A stretch of DNA of 64,000 nt, taken from assembly GCA_016946835.1 (NCBI GenBank), contig JACVTC010000216.1:1-64000 (forward strand). The letters are read 5' to 3'. A program made the position numbers and the translations under genes. Of the stretch, positions 47,847 to 60,786 are shown one piece after another (position 1 is the stretch's first letter; every line of letters starts with the position of its first letter). This stretch comes from Neocallimastix lanati (nom. inval.). Taxonomy: Eukaryota; Neocallimastigomycota; Neocallimastigomycetes; Neocallimastigales; Neocallimastigaceae. The notes under the pieces are model-generated. The model had not been told where the DNA came from, ran no database searches, and saw only the letters and a program-made list of their open reading frames with translations.

Positions 47847-50679
47847 AATTTAAAAAATATTATAATACTCTAATAGTGCTTTAATTATTAAAAAAGATAT
47901 TTTATATATGATTATGATTTTACTTTTATGTATAAGTAATTAAAATATTAAAAATATTTATATATATTAATATATAAAAATTATAGAATAAAGTGTAAAA
48001 TAAAAAAATAAAAAAAAATTAACTTTCTTTTTAAAATGTATTAATCTTGATTGATGTAAAATTTTAAAAAAATTTTTAATATAAAGTCTTTTTTCTAAAA
48101 TATAATATTTTTATTCAAAATATATTTATTTTTAAATAAATTTTTAATTACATAAAGGAAATAAAATAAAATAAAATTATTATTAATTACAAAAAAAAAT
48201 TTAATAAAAAACTTTATTAACTTTAATTTTCAATAATCTGTAAATCTATTATACATATTTAAATATTTATATTAAATGTTTTTTATATAATTTCTATTAA
48301 ATAAATGATTAAATAAGTAAAAATAATATAAAAAGTTTTATTGTAAAATTTCAGAATTATTTTATTTTAAATGCTAATATTATTAGTAAAGTATATACAA
48401 TAATATATTAAGAGGTTAAACATAATTTATCAGAATTTTAAAAAATATTAATAAAAATTTATGATTTTATATATATAATATCATATTAGGAATTTATCCT
48501 AATAAAAACATATTTATTATGTTATTAATATGAATTTAGAAAACGATAATAACTTATTATTAATTAAATATTATATAAAATATATATTTATTAATATTTT
48601 TTATTTACATGGACAATAATATATATATTATGTAACAAAAAAGTAAAAAATCTTTTTTTATATTAAAAAATTTCAGTAAATTATTGAGTATAATTTTTTA
48701 ACATTTTATCTATATTTTATATTTTTTAAAGTTTTAATTAAATTAATGAATAAAAAATATTTAATAATTAAAAAAAATAATTAATTATATAATATTTAAA
48801 AAAAAACAAAATCCGAGAAATTTCATTTTTATATAATAGAAAAAATAAAAAATAAAAAATAAATAAAGTCAAGTTGAAACTAAAATCAAATATAAAATTA
48901 AAAATAAAATAAAAAAAAATAATACACATTTTATATAATTAAATTAAAAATAATATTATAAGAGTATATATTTGAAACTAGTTTATATTATACTCAATAA
49001 ATATTATCAATTAGAACAATTAAATAAAAATGAAAATTTTTTCTTAGATTATTATTTATATTTTTCAAAAAGAGAATTAATTTAAATTTTCCTAGAAAGA
49101 GAAGATCCATATCTTTGTACATTGAGATTCATTCTCTTTAATGTATTCCTCTCTTCATCCTAGTAATTATTTATAACTTTAATAATCTTAAATTTTTAAA
49201 TTTTTTATTTTTTTTTTTTTTTCATTCAACTTAATTATTTCCTTATTTATTTTTTTTTTTTTTTTTTTTGATTTTTTCTTTTTTAAATATTTTATTAAAT
49301 TTATTTTTATATTCAACTAATAATATATACGTAATTATTAATATTTTAATAATTTGTATCGCTTCTTTTTTTTAAAAAATTATTTACAATATAAATAAAA
49401 ACTTTCTTTCATATTTAAGAGTCAGTGACTTTTTTTTATACAAAACATAAAATATGGGTATCTAGAAGAGTTTAATTTTTCATAAATAATAAAAATTTAA
49501 ATCGAAAAAAGAAAAGTGTAAGAAATAAAATTAATAATATTCCTAAAAAGTTATTTTAACAATAAATGTAAAAATGTTTTACATTTAAAACTACTCTTAT
49601 AAATTATAACTTGAAAAAAATTATTTTTATAAAACTTTTTATATTAATATTAATCTAATATTGAGAAATTGAACCTTTTCTTGATTTCTTATTTTCTTTA
49701 TCTTCAATTACATATATCAATTTATTTGTTTGATACAAGATTAAAAATTAATAATATAAAATTTATTTATAAATAATTAGTAATACCATCTTTTGAAAAA
49801 ATGATACTTTTAACTGATTTATCATGTCATTAATTAGTGGTATTTTATTATATGAAAAGAAGGGAAATGGTGAGATATTGGAAAATTATACTGGAAGTAT
49901 TAAAAATATTAATCGATATCCCTTTTTAACTTTAGTTTAGGATATAAATTAAATTTTATATATATTTATATTTTAAAGTATCTAATTTAATTTTTTCTAT
50001 TTCTTTACTTCTTTATTTCTAAAATTATACATTTATAAATTTAAATATTTATATCTTTATATTTATTTATTTATTTTAAAATTTAAATTTAGTCAATAAA
50101 TTTATAGAAATTTTTTTCTAACAGATTGATAAATTCTATATTTTTTTATATTTTATTTTATTTAACTTTTAATAACTAAAATTTTTTAAAAAATAATTTT
50201 AAAGTATACAATCTTTAAAAAAAATAAAAAAAAAAAAAACACAAAAAATAAAATAAAATTTTTTATTATTATTTTTTTTTTTATTTTTATTTTGTTTGTA
50301 ATCAAGATATATTGAATTTTTTTTTACTTTCAATTTTTTATTTAATTAATAATCACTGAATATAGTTTCTTTTAATTTCAATATTATTAATTAATAATAG
50401 ATAAAAAAATATAAGTTAATAAAAGAAAAACTATTATTTCTACTCTTAATATCAAATAACAAGTAATTGAAAAAACAAATAATTTTCATTATTTATATTT
50501 TAAGAACATCAATATAAATATTTGTAATACTAAGATTTTTATACATCTTTTATTATTACTTTTAATCTTTGCTATCAAATTCAGTAAAAACCGTTTGTGA
50601 GTAAAAAAAAAGTATTTCTGCTCCCTTTATATATACAAATTATTTTTATCTCATAGATAATATAAATAAGATAATTCCC
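47847..50679. other. AT-rich gene desert
   Basis: 2.8 kb without a convincing coding frame. A short less-A/T patch at about 49085-49165 has an AAAGAGAA/TTCTCTTT inverted pair. Another patch at 49800-49940 does not translate into recognisable protein. The promoter of the minus-strand ankyrin-like gene should lie just right of 47846. Confidence 0.55.
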
Positions 50680-50895
50680 TCACTCTGGCCCTGAGAGGGG
50701 GTACACAATTACTGTTATTAAATATATCTACGAAAGGAATTCCTATCATATGGGTTTAAGTTATTAAGATAAATTCTACGTAAACCAATTTTCTAATTAA
50801 TATACAATTACCAAGTAAGCTAGTACAAATTTCATTGGGTTAGGTTATATTAACCTCGACTTGAAAGGGAAGTTAGGCACTGGAGAAACACTCTG

Positions 50896-50938
<43 letters not shown>

Positions 50939-51095
50939 CTAGAAAATTTTCAATAATATTTTGAATGACAGAGCGCCAATTGCTTGAACACTCAGTAAGA
51001 CCGTCTAATAGGGATAATTTTCGTAATTGGAAATCATAAGGAAGTGTTGTGACTACCTAAATATTCTAAAATGTGGTGAAACCCGAACTAAAAAA
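50680..51095. other. GC-richer non-coding island with two A-tailed blocks
   Basis: This stretch contrasts with the surrounding A/T. Block one (about 50680-50899) has CCCTC/GAGGG and GGTTA/TAACC inverted pairs and ends CACTCTGAG followed by about 20 A and a (TA)n run. Block two (about 50958-51095) runs from GACAGAGCGCCAATTG to GGTGAAACCCGAACT, again followed by an A run. Neither block has a long open frame. The A-tailed structure suggests short retroposed sequences or structured RNA genes, but I match it to no family. Confidence 0.4.
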
Positions 51096-51289
51096 AAATA
51101 AAAAATATTTAATTACTTATTTTTATGTCTTTTTTAAGGACAGAAATATTATTTTTTACAATTTTATTTTATTATATTATTAAATTTATAAATATTGTTT
51201 ATTTTCAATAAATAGAGTCTATTTTTCATAAATAATATTCTTCATAGATTATCCCTTTCTAGTATTTCTTCCTCACTTAAAATTTAAGT

Positions 51290-51860
51290 TTAAATTATAA
51301 TCTTTTAATTGTCGACTTTGTGGTAGACACAATTTTTTAGAAATATCTATAAAAATATTTTTCAGGAATTTCGTTAATCCATCTACTAAATTACTTTTAT
51401 ATTTAATATAATGCTGTTTAATCTTATTTTACATTATAAATTACTTTATATAATAAAATCAGAATATTTTTCAAACGTTCTCTTAATTTTCTATTGTGAG
51501 TTCCTTTTGATTTTCTGACTGCTTTATTGACAGAAAAAATAATGTCCTATACATTTTGATAAATATATACTCAAAAAATACAATTAATAATATTTTGATT
51601 TTTTTATTTACATATAAAGTTTTATTAATTGTTTAAATATCAGGTTTATATAGAAATTATTTTAATTCATTATTCAATTCTTTTTCTGCTTAGCTTAAAT
51701 CCATATATAGCCTTAAAAACTTTTTATTATAATCTGGATGCCTTTCAGGCGGTTTCATGTATACTTCTTCAGTGAGATTTGGATTTAGGAAGGCAACAAT
51801 AATATCAATTTATTTTATTTTGAAGCCTTTTTCTTTTTTTTTATGTGTTGCTGAAGAGGT
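51290..51860 (-). mobile_element. Decayed copia-type reverse transcriptase/RNase H relic
   Basis: On the minus strand from about 51830 the sequence reads KGFKIK, a stop, then IDIIVAFLNPNLTEEVYMKP, the conserved copia reverse-transcriptase block that precedes the catalytic motif. K-x-L-R-L-Y-M-D-L-S follows in place of K-S-L-Y-G-L-K. At about 51370-51420 the text NLVDGLTKFL matches the end of copia RNase H (usually N-x-A-D-x-L-T-K). Stops and gaps are frequent and the catalytic YxDD region is not recognisable. No LTR was located. Confidence 0.75.
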
Positions 51861-51880
51861 GAATATTCTAAGATAATTAT

Positions 51881-53027
51881 GTTTTAAAGTTTTGGAATTG
51901 CAATTATTATTATTATCATTGAAATTTTTTATTACTATTACTATTATTGCTATTATTACTATTACTTATTAATTTAATTATTACTTTTGTTATTTTTGAC
52001 AATATTATAATTGTCTTCTCTGTTATTATTATAATTATTATTAATGTTATCATTGCTCTTTTTCATTTTTATTTTTATTGCTATTATTTGAAAATATAAA
52101 ATAAAAGGACTTGATTTAGATTCAATATATTCTTTATTACTCCAACATTACTTTTTTATTACCTTTCAAAATAAATTGGTAGATTTTACTTCATAATTGT
52201 TGGATTAGGTTCATTGTTTTTAGAAGAAATAAAAAAAATTTATTCATAATAATATAAAAAATTTTCAGTAATAACAAATTTGTTAAGTATTAGCTACATT
52301 ATAATTATACATTATGCATTGTAATATTAATACGCCACTATAAGCCACATTATGAATACATTAGTTATTAGATAGTTATTAAATAGTTATTATAAATCTT
52401 ATTTATTATATTTTGTTAAACTTTTATATTCTTTATTATGTAATATTCATATAATTAAATATAAATAAATAAAAGCCATATTAACTATAAATAATCATAA
52501 TTGAGATTGTGAGATTTCAGTTACATTTACATTCTTAACAAAATTTTATATTAGTATAAATTTTATATATAAATATTAGAAAAGTATATATAAATATTAG
52601 AAAAGTATATATTAATAATATAAAAAAATATAAATAAATATAAATTAATAATATAAAAATATAAATAAATAATATAAAAATATAAATAAATATAATAAAA
52701 ATATAAATAAATATTATAAAAATATAAATAAATATTATAAAAATATAAATAAATATAATAAAAATATAAATAAATATTATAAAAATATAAATAAATATTA
52801 TAGTATATAATTCAATTGGTAAATAAATTATAATATATTACACTTGAAATTTTAAAATAGAAGTTTATAAAATGAATTTATTATAAAAAAAAAAATTAAA
52901 AAAAAAAAAATTAAATTAAATTAAATTAAATTAAAAACTTGATTAAAAATTTAATTAAAATTATAATTAAAATTTTAATTAAAATTTTAATTATAAAAAA
53001 ATTTTTTTTTTTGGTTTTATTAATAAT
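51881..53027. repeat. AT-rich region with short tandem repeats
   Basis: Includes (ATT)n-type text at 51905-52030 and a tandem series of about 21-bp ATAAATATTATAAAAATATA-like units between about 52600 and 52800. (TTAAA)n text follows near 52910-52935. No gene. Confidence 0.65.
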
Positions 53028-53522
53028 AATAATAATAATAAAAATAATAATGAAAGCTAAAACAGTTATAATATAAAAGCTGATGATATGAAAGATAATG
53101 ATGAAATGAGAAATTACATTAGTAATAATAATGAAGATTATAAAGTCAAATACTATGATTTATATAGTATAATAAATTATATTAATGAAATAATTAAAAC
53201 GATAGAATTAGAGAATGTTTTTTCTTCCGAATTTAATAAATTCTTTAAAGAAATATTTATAAATTTTGATTATATTGGAAAGTGAAATATAAATTTTCTA
53301 CTTAAAAATGGGTATATTGAAAAGAAAATATCAAAATTAATAAATTATGAAATATTAACGAAAGATTATATAAATAAATATAGAGAAATTATTTGGACAT
53401 TATTAATTAAAAATAGTTATTTAATATATGTTATTACCAGTAATAATTACTGTATTTCAGAGGTAAGAAAGTTAAAAATAAAGATTAAAGATGTTGGAAA
53501 ATTAATAATTAAAATTATTTTA
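53028..53522 (+). pseudogene. Partial upstream copy of the AAA-ATPase-like gene (linker region)
   Basis: This segment parallels 55080-55560 of the downstream gene. An (AAT)n run is followed by N-I-K-A-D-D-M, K-V-K-Y-Y-D-L-Y-S, FSSEFNKFFKEIFINFDYI, a TGA-stop at 53283-53285, then FLLKNGYIEKKI and REIIWTLLIKN. The parent has KVKYYDLRS, FSSKFNTFFNEIFINFDYI and FLLKNGCIVKKI at the matching places. It has no start, ATPase or nuclease motif, so it is a fragment from local duplication. Confidence 0.8.
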
Positions 53523-54009
53523 TAAAAAAAATCTCAACAAAAATCAATTTTTTATATTAATAACAAAAAATTTTATATTTATTTATTTTTTTTATTATTA
53601 TATTTAAAAATAATATTAATTGATATTTTTGATTAATTTTTATTAATTCAGAAGGAGAAAAAGTTAACTTATCTTTTAAATGGTCATAAATAAATTAAAT
53701 TATATATCTAAAAATAAAAATTTTTTTATATGGACATAAGTTTTGTTATGACCAAATTATTTTTAAATATATATTTATATATAAAAGGAGGTAATAATTT
53801 TTTTTACTTTCATTTTTAATATTATTTATTTTATCAGTTTCAAGACTTAATCATTTTTTTTTTTTTTTTTTCAATTTGAGAAAGTTTTGAATTCTAATTT
53901 TTATTATCTATATTATTATTGGTATTAGTATTTCATATAAAAAATTTTAATAATATTTTATATAATTTTTTATTAAATCAAAAAAAAAAAAAAAAAAAAA
54001 AATTTTTAA
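53523..54009. other. AT-rich spacer upstream of the AAA-ATPase-like gene
   Basis: Contains poly-T near 53857-53871 and poly-A (about 53981-54000) just before the ATG at 54010. No gene is seen. An inverted pair around 53685-53750 (ATGGTCATAA / TTATGACCAA) could form a stem. Confidence 0.6.
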
Positions 54010-55040
54010 ATGGCTGAAAGTAAATTAAAACGAGTAACTGAAAATGAAAATCAGGATTTCACAGTAGAACCTCCAAATAAAAAAAGGAAAGAAAGAAGTG
54101 ATTTATTAAAAAAGTTTAAATGTAAATATTTTTATATTGATAAATCCTTATTAATAAAAGAATTTTTACAGAATGGTTCAAAAATAGTATGTATTACTAG
54201 ACCCTCTGGATATGGAAAGATCACTAATTTAATTATGTTGCGTTATTTTTTTGAAATGAATTATGAAAACATAAAAGAAAATGAATTTCAAAATCTTCAA
54301 AATAAAAAATATTTTGAAAATTTATTAATAAGTAAAGAAAAGGAAGATGACCAAACATATCTTGATAAATATCAAGGTAAATATCCAGTAATTTATCTTG
54401 ATTTTAGTTCTGACTTTAAAATAGGAAAAACTTTTGAAGCAACTATTGAAAACTTTAAAACATTTATAAGTGATTTGTATGAAAAATATGAAAACATTAA
54501 TATTAAAAATTTAACTAAAAATAAAAAAAAAAAAATGGGAAAAATTTCAAAGTGGTATTTTTTCAATATCTGAATTAAAAGAATCAATTTCTTTTTTATG
54601 TTTAAGTTTAAATAAAGCATTCAATAAAAAAATAATATTATTAATAGATAACTATGATTCACCCATATTAAACACTATAAATACTAATAATGAATTTTAT
54701 AAATTTTATGAAGAAGTCTTTTTGGAGATATTTAATCAAGATAAGCGTCATCATTATTTATTTAAAACATTCATTACAGGAAATTTAAATGTAAATGAAG
54801 ATAGTTTTAAAGAAATAAATTTAATAAATAACTCTATAATAGATGGTAAATATAAAGAATATTTTAATATAACCGATTCTGAAATGAAAAAACTTATATC
54901 CATATTTAAATTAAACAATGAAATTTTTGATAAATATGGTTATTATGGTATAAATGAATTATCAACTACAAATTCAAAAAATATTAATATTACAAATGAA
55001 ATAAATATTATCTTTTCATCAAATTTAACTCATTTTATTG

Positions 55041-55091
<51 letters not shown>

Positions 55092-58000
55092 GTAATAATA
55101 ATAATAATAATAATAGTAATAATAATAATAATAATAATAATAGTAATAATAATAATAATAGTAATAATAATAATAAAAGTAATAACAGAAATAATATAAA
55201 AGCTGATAATATGAATGATAATGATAAAGTGGATAAATACATTGATAATAATAATAAAGATTGTAAAGTTAAATATTATGATTTACGTAGTGTATTGAAT
55301 TATATTAATGGAAAAATTGAAAAGACAGAAATTGTGAATGATTTTTCTTCCAAATTTAATACATTCTTTAATGAAATATTTATAAATTTTGATTACATTA
55401 TGATTAAAGATATTATTTTTCTACTTAAAAATGGGTGTATTGTAAAGAAAATTCCAATATTAATGAATTATGAAATGTTAAAGAAAGATTATATAGAAAA
55501 ACATCGAGAAATTATTTGGACTTTATTAGTTGGATATGGTTACTTAATTTATGATTATAGGACTGTTACAACAAATTTTGATTTTAAAATAGTAAAATTA
55601 GAAATAAGGACTAATGATGTTAGCGAATTTATTAAAAATAAACTTTCATCATGGAAACAAAATTTATGTAAAGATGAAAAAATAAAAAATACTATTGACT
55701 CATTGACACGTAATTATGATGAAGAAAGGATTATAGAATTCCTAAAAGATAAAATAAAAAGCAATTTAGGTTACGGTACCGGTTATGATTATTATGAGAA
55801 TGAATTTTTAGATAAATATTACAGTATAATTTATTCATTGTTAAGTCTAAGTGATGAATGTGAAGTTGTTACCAAAAAAAAATTTAATGAAAATGATAAT
55901 ATTCGTGAATTATTAATTATTCCTAAGAAAAATCTTAAATCTAATAATAATAAAAATGATATTGTTTATATTATAATTAATTATAACGATATTGTTAAAG
56001 AAGGATGTATTGAAGCTTTAGATTACAACGAAAATTTAGAATTTGATGATATTAAATTAAAAGAGAAATATGATAAAATCATTAAATTTGGAATAGCCTT
56101 TAAAAAAGAATATTGTGATGTAATTTACGAGATAAATTATGGAAATTGTTTTAAAAAAAAAGAAATGCAAAAAGAAATATATACAGGGGAAGAATTCCAA
56201 TATGCTTCAAATAAAAATTTTTATTTAATTGATAAAACGAAAATGATATCAAAATTAATTAACCATGAAGGAATTATTGCCTATTTGATCACACGACCAA
56301 GACGATTTGGAAAAAGTTTAAATTTAAGTATGATTAAAGAATTTTTTGAAAAGCCGATAAATGAAAAAGAAAATGAAGATAAGAAATTTGTATTTGATGG
56401 CTTAGAAGTAAGCAAAGATAGAAAAAATATGAGACATTTTCACAAATATCCTGTAATTTTTTTAAATTTTAAAGGTAACAAAAGTAAAGAGGATGGTAGT
56501 TCCATCATTAACTTTCTAAAAACGGAAATATCTTCTGTATTTATTTATTACAAAAACAGAATTGATTTTAACAAATTAAGTAGTTATCAACAGGAAGAAT
56601 GGAATAAAATTGAACAAATGTCAGATGGTGTAATATTACAAAATACCATAAAATTTTTATGTACGTGTTTAAAAGAGTTTTATAAAAGAAGATGTATTAT
56701 TTTAATTGATGAATACGATAAAATTTTTTCTGAAAAGTTAAAAAGTGAAAGTACGTTTGGCACAATTCAAACTTTTTTTTCACGAACATTTAAAGGAAAT
56801 GACTATTTACGTTTTGGAATGGTCACAGGTTGTTTAGATATAGGATTAAATGAATTAAATTCAGGAGCTAATAATTTCACTAAATGCTCACTTCTTAAAG
56901 ATAATTATTTTAGTGATTGCTATGGATTTACAGAAGACGAATTAAAAAACGTATTATCCAATTTTAATATTTCTGATAGCAAAGAAAAAAGTGACGATAT
57001 AGAAGATGGAATTAAAGAAAGACTTAAAAAAAAATATGGTGGATATTCTTGTGTTTCTAACATAGGTATTATTAAAAATATTTATAATCCATATTCTATA
57101 ATGAAATTCGTTCAAAAAAATAAAAATAAACGTGATAATTTTGAATTATCTAATTATTGGATTTATTCAGAGAAAAATGAAAAATTAAAAAATCTTCTTA
57201 AAAATAGTAATTTTAATTTTAATGTGAAATTTTTAAACTTATTATGTGGTAAAATAGTTGACCTATCATTTGATAAATATTCCCCAATTAAATATAATTA
57301 TTTAAAAAAAGATAATTCATATAAAGACATCTGGAAAGTTTTATTTTTTTCTGGTTATTTAACAGAAGCAGATGAAGAAGAATATAAAGAAAACATTAAA
57401 AATATGAATGATAAAATGATAAAAATTACATCAAATGTATCTAAATTAATGGAAATAGATTCAGATGAAATTCAATCCAATAAAAATAATTTACTTGAAA
57501 AAAAGGAATGGAATGATATAATATATTTTAAAATTCCAAATCAAGAAGTTTTAGAATACTTACATCATTTAATTGATGAATTAAATAACAAAAAAAATAA
57601 AAAAATATAAATCTAAGAAAAGACTCCTATTCAGTAAATGATATTCTAAATGAATTTATTAATGAAATTTATAAAAAAAAAAATTAAAAAAAAAATTAAA
57701 AGTAATTAATGAAAATTTAAGTAAATATCTATCAATATTTTAGTTCACGTCATTTCATCATTTACCTATTAGTAACAAAAGGAAATCAAAGAAATCAAAG
57801 AAAACTACGTAATCGACAGAATCGACAGAATCGACGGAAAGTTTACCTCCTGAACATTTTTATCAACTATTTTTAATGCAGTTGTTTTTTAATCTTAATG
57901 TTAAAGGTTTAGTAGCAGAACAAGAAAGTGGATACGGTATAATTGATATAGGTTTTCCTAATGAAAAAGAAAAAAAATGAATATATTATAATTGAAATTA

Positions 58001-58162
58001 AAGTATCCAAGAGCGATGACAAGAACTCTTTAAGTGAAGCATGTAAAATAGCCATAAACCAAATTGAAAAAAAATATATGATGAAAAATTTAAATTTAAT
58101 GATTTTAAAAGTATTATAAAGTATGATATGGCTTTTTTTTAGAAAAAAATGCCTTATTGAAA
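54010..58162 (+). pseudogene. Double AAA-ATPase-like / PD-(D/E)XK nuclease protein, frameshifted at homopolymers
   Basis: ATG 54010 starts a first AAA-ATPase-like domain: FYIDKSLLIKEF, a weakened Walker A (RPSGYGKITNL), then YPVIYLDF. A 13-A run at 54523-54535 shifts the frame; coding continues directly in the next frame with a degenerate Walker B (ILLIDNYDSPI) and runs on to 57610. Within it come a poly-Asn tract (55041-55190), a linker domain, and a nuclease-like segment lacking the usual D and ExK. The second ATPase-like domain has a canonical Walker A (RPRRFGKSLNLSM, about 56298) and Walker B (ILIDEYDKI, about 56702). After 57610 the frame shifts again (SYSVNDILNEFINE), then an STE-repeat linker. 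A C-terminal nuclease domain follows with GYGIIDIGFP and IEIKVSKS (D and E-x-K), about 57845-58110. The family (AAA-ATPase_like plus DUF1703-type nuclease) is abundant in anaerobic fungi. All breaks are near A runs, so it may be intact in reality. Confidence 0.85.
55041..55190 (+). repeat. (AAT)n tract encoding poly-Asn within the AAA-ATPase-like gene
   Basis: About 50 AAT codons with occasional AGT. It separates the first ATPase-like unit from the linker domain. The same run borders the fragment at 53028, a likely recombination point. Confidence 0.9.
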
Positions 58163-58829
58163 TGAAAGTGAATGATGAAAATATAAAAGAGTATGATAAT
58201 GAAGATGATAATAAAATTTAAAGGTAAAACTAATAATAAAAATAATAATAAAAATAATAAAAAAAAAATAATAATAATATTAATAATAAAAAATAATATA
58301 ATGCAAGAAAAAAAAATTAAAAAAAAATAAGCAAACATTAAGAATATATAATTTATATAATTTTTTTTTTTTTTTTTTTGAAATAAATAATAAATAGATA
58401 ATTAATAATTAATAATAAATAATTGATAAATAATAATTAATAAATAAAATTAATAATAATTGAATAATTGAATATTATTAATAATTGAATAATTAAATAA
58501 TAAATAATAATATTAAGACAAAAAATTATAAATTTATTTTTATTTTAATAATAATTATTATTTATTTTATTAATAAATTGTTTAAAATTCAACATTTTAT
58601 ATTTTATTTTAATTAAATAATAATAAATAAATATATTAAAATTATTTTATAAAAAAAAAAAAAAAAAAATAAAAAAAAAAAATCATCATCATAAAATTGA
58701 AAAGTTTTTACTTTTTTTTTATCATTAATATTATTAATTTTTTTTTTTTTATTATTAATTTTTTTTTTTTATTTTATTTTATTTTTTTTTTTTTTTTTTT
58801 TTTTTTTTGGTATTTTTCAGTTAAAAATT

Positions 58830-58875
<46 letters not shown>

Positions 58876-59678
58876 CATTTTAATTCTTATTTGAGGGAAT
58901 TTAAACTAAATTTTAACTTTAATCATAAATCAATGAATGAATGAATTTTTTATTACTAAAATTTATAATCAAAATTTTAAAAATTAACTATTTTTATTAA
59001 AATTTTATATATTTCTTTAAATTTTTGTTATTTGATATGAAGTTTTTTATTAAAATGGTTTATTTATAAGTAAATATAAAATAGGTTAACTAGCCATGTT
59101 TAACATCATGAAATTTACATGTATTTATACTAAAAATGTGGCTTGTTCTAAATACTTTTAATTAATGACATTATATTATGTATATATTAATAATATATAT
59201 GATCATTATTCTAGATTCATTTAATATATAAATTCACATATTGTAACAAATTTTATTAATATTTGTAAATATTAGGAATTTGGAAATTTATATGTTAACT
59301 TTATTAAATGAATATATTATGATTAAGGGTTATTATTGAGCTACTTATATTATTAACTAAAGATTAAACTAATACGAATTTACATGTATTTATATGATTA
59401 TAATGTGGCTTGTATATTTAATTTATTACAATATGCATTAACATATTTGACAATGTATTAAATAGGCTTCAATTTTAAGTTATTTTAATATGTTTTTAAT
59501 AAATATGACACTTTTTTCATATGTTTCACCTATTCTAACAGTTAATATAAATAATAAAAATAATAAATTATTTTATATATCAAATGGATTAACCATTCCA
59601 AACCCTAACAAATAAAATAAAAATAATTTAATTTAAAATATACAATAATTGAAAAAATATATTTATATTTATATACTT
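58163..59678. other. AT-rich spacer with long poly-T runs and a diverged direct repeat
   Basis: Several poly-T runs of about 20-35 bases lie between 58740 and 58870. Two segments reading AATTTACATGTATTTATA...AATGTGGCTTGT at about 59110-59150 and 59377-59412 are direct copies about 268 bp apart. No gene is seen. Confidence 0.65.
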
Positions 59679-59899
59679 ATATAATATAATATAATATAAT
59701 ATAATATAATATAATATAATATAATATAATATAATATAATATAATATAAAATTGTTTAAATTTTCTGTAATTTATTTTATTTTATTTTATTTTATTTTAT
59801 TTTATTTTATTTTATTTTATTTTATTTTATTTTATTTTATTTTATTTTATTTTATTTTATTTTATTTTATTTTATTTTATTTTATTTTATTTTATTTTT
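59679..59899. repeat. (ATATA)n followed by (TTTTA)n pentanucleotide arrays
   Basis: A 5-bp TAATA-type array fills about 59679-59748. After a short linker a TTTTA array of about 25 units fills 59771-59899. They directly precede the downstream copy of the AAA-ATPase-like gene, marking its left breakpoint. Confidence 0.95.
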
Positions 59900-59922
59900 T
59901 TATATATTATTTTATTTTTTCT

Positions 59923-60700
59923 TTAAAGATAATTATTTTAGTGATTGCTATGGATTTACTGAAGACGAATTAAAAAACGTATTATTCAATTTTAGTATTT
60001 CTGATAGCAAAGAAAAAATTGACAGTGATAAAACAAAAGATGGAATTAAAGAAAGACTTAAAAAAAAAAATAATATTTTGGATATTTTTATTTTTCTGAT
60101 AAATGTATTATTAAAAATATTTATTATCCATATTCTATAATGAAATTCATTCAGAAAAATAAGAATAAAAAGCGATAATTTTGAATTATCCAATTATTGG
60201 GTTTATTCAGAGAAAAGTGAAGAATTAAAAAATCTTCTTAAAATTAGTATCCTTAATTTTGATGTGGAATTTTTAAATTTATTATGTGGTAAAATAATTG
60301 AATTTTCATTTGATAAACTTTCACCAATTGAATAAAATTATTTAACATATGAAGACCGCTTGAAAGTTTTATATTTTTTTTTGGTTATTTAACAGTAGCA
60401 GACGAAGAAGAATATAAAGAAAATATAAAAAATATGAATAAATTAATTATAAAAATTTCATCAAATGACCCTAAAGTAGTTAAATATGGATACAGATGAA
60501 ATTCAAGAATATAAAAATAAATTAATTAAAAAAAAAAAAAAGAAATCGAAAGATATAATATATTTAAAATTCCGAATCGAGAAGTTTTAGAATACTTACG
60601 TCATTTTATTGATGAATTAAATCATTAAGAAATATATATCTAAGAAAAAGACTCTTTTTTCAGTAAATGATATTCTAAATGATTTTAATAATAATAATAA
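59923..60700 (+). pseudogene. Partial downstream copy of the AAA-ATPase-like gene (end of second ATPase domain)
   Basis: The sequence starts abruptly after the (TTTTA)n array with DNYFSDCYGFTEDELKNVL, identical in protein to the parent near 56905. It follows the parent to about 57650: SDNFELSNYWVYSEKSEEL, FLNLLCGKIIEFSFDKLSP, LKIPNREVLEYLRHFIDEL. There are frameshifts near 60065, 60150 and 60360-60480, and a stop at about 60333. It ends in an (AAT)n run near 60690. No Walker motif is present. A truncated duplicate, clearly decayed. Confidence 0.85.
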
Positions 60701-60786
60701 TAGTAATAAATAATTAAGTAATAATAAATAATAAATATTTATTTTTTTATAATTGTATTTTGTTGAAAATATTTATTTTTATCTTA

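Noticed and set aside
50840-50850. GGGTTAGG motif, whose complement could be a telomerase RNA template
   Set aside because: Only eight bases match, less than the about 1.5 telomere units expected for a template, and no pseudoknot or other telomerase RNA feature was recognised.
55030-55242. Minus-strand poly-Leu open frame
   Set aside because: Shadow of the (AAT)n tract within the AAA-ATPase-like gene.
59752-59973. Open frame encoding repeated FILFY
   Set aside because: Direct translation of the (TTTTA)n array, running into the AAA-ATPase fragment in another frame.
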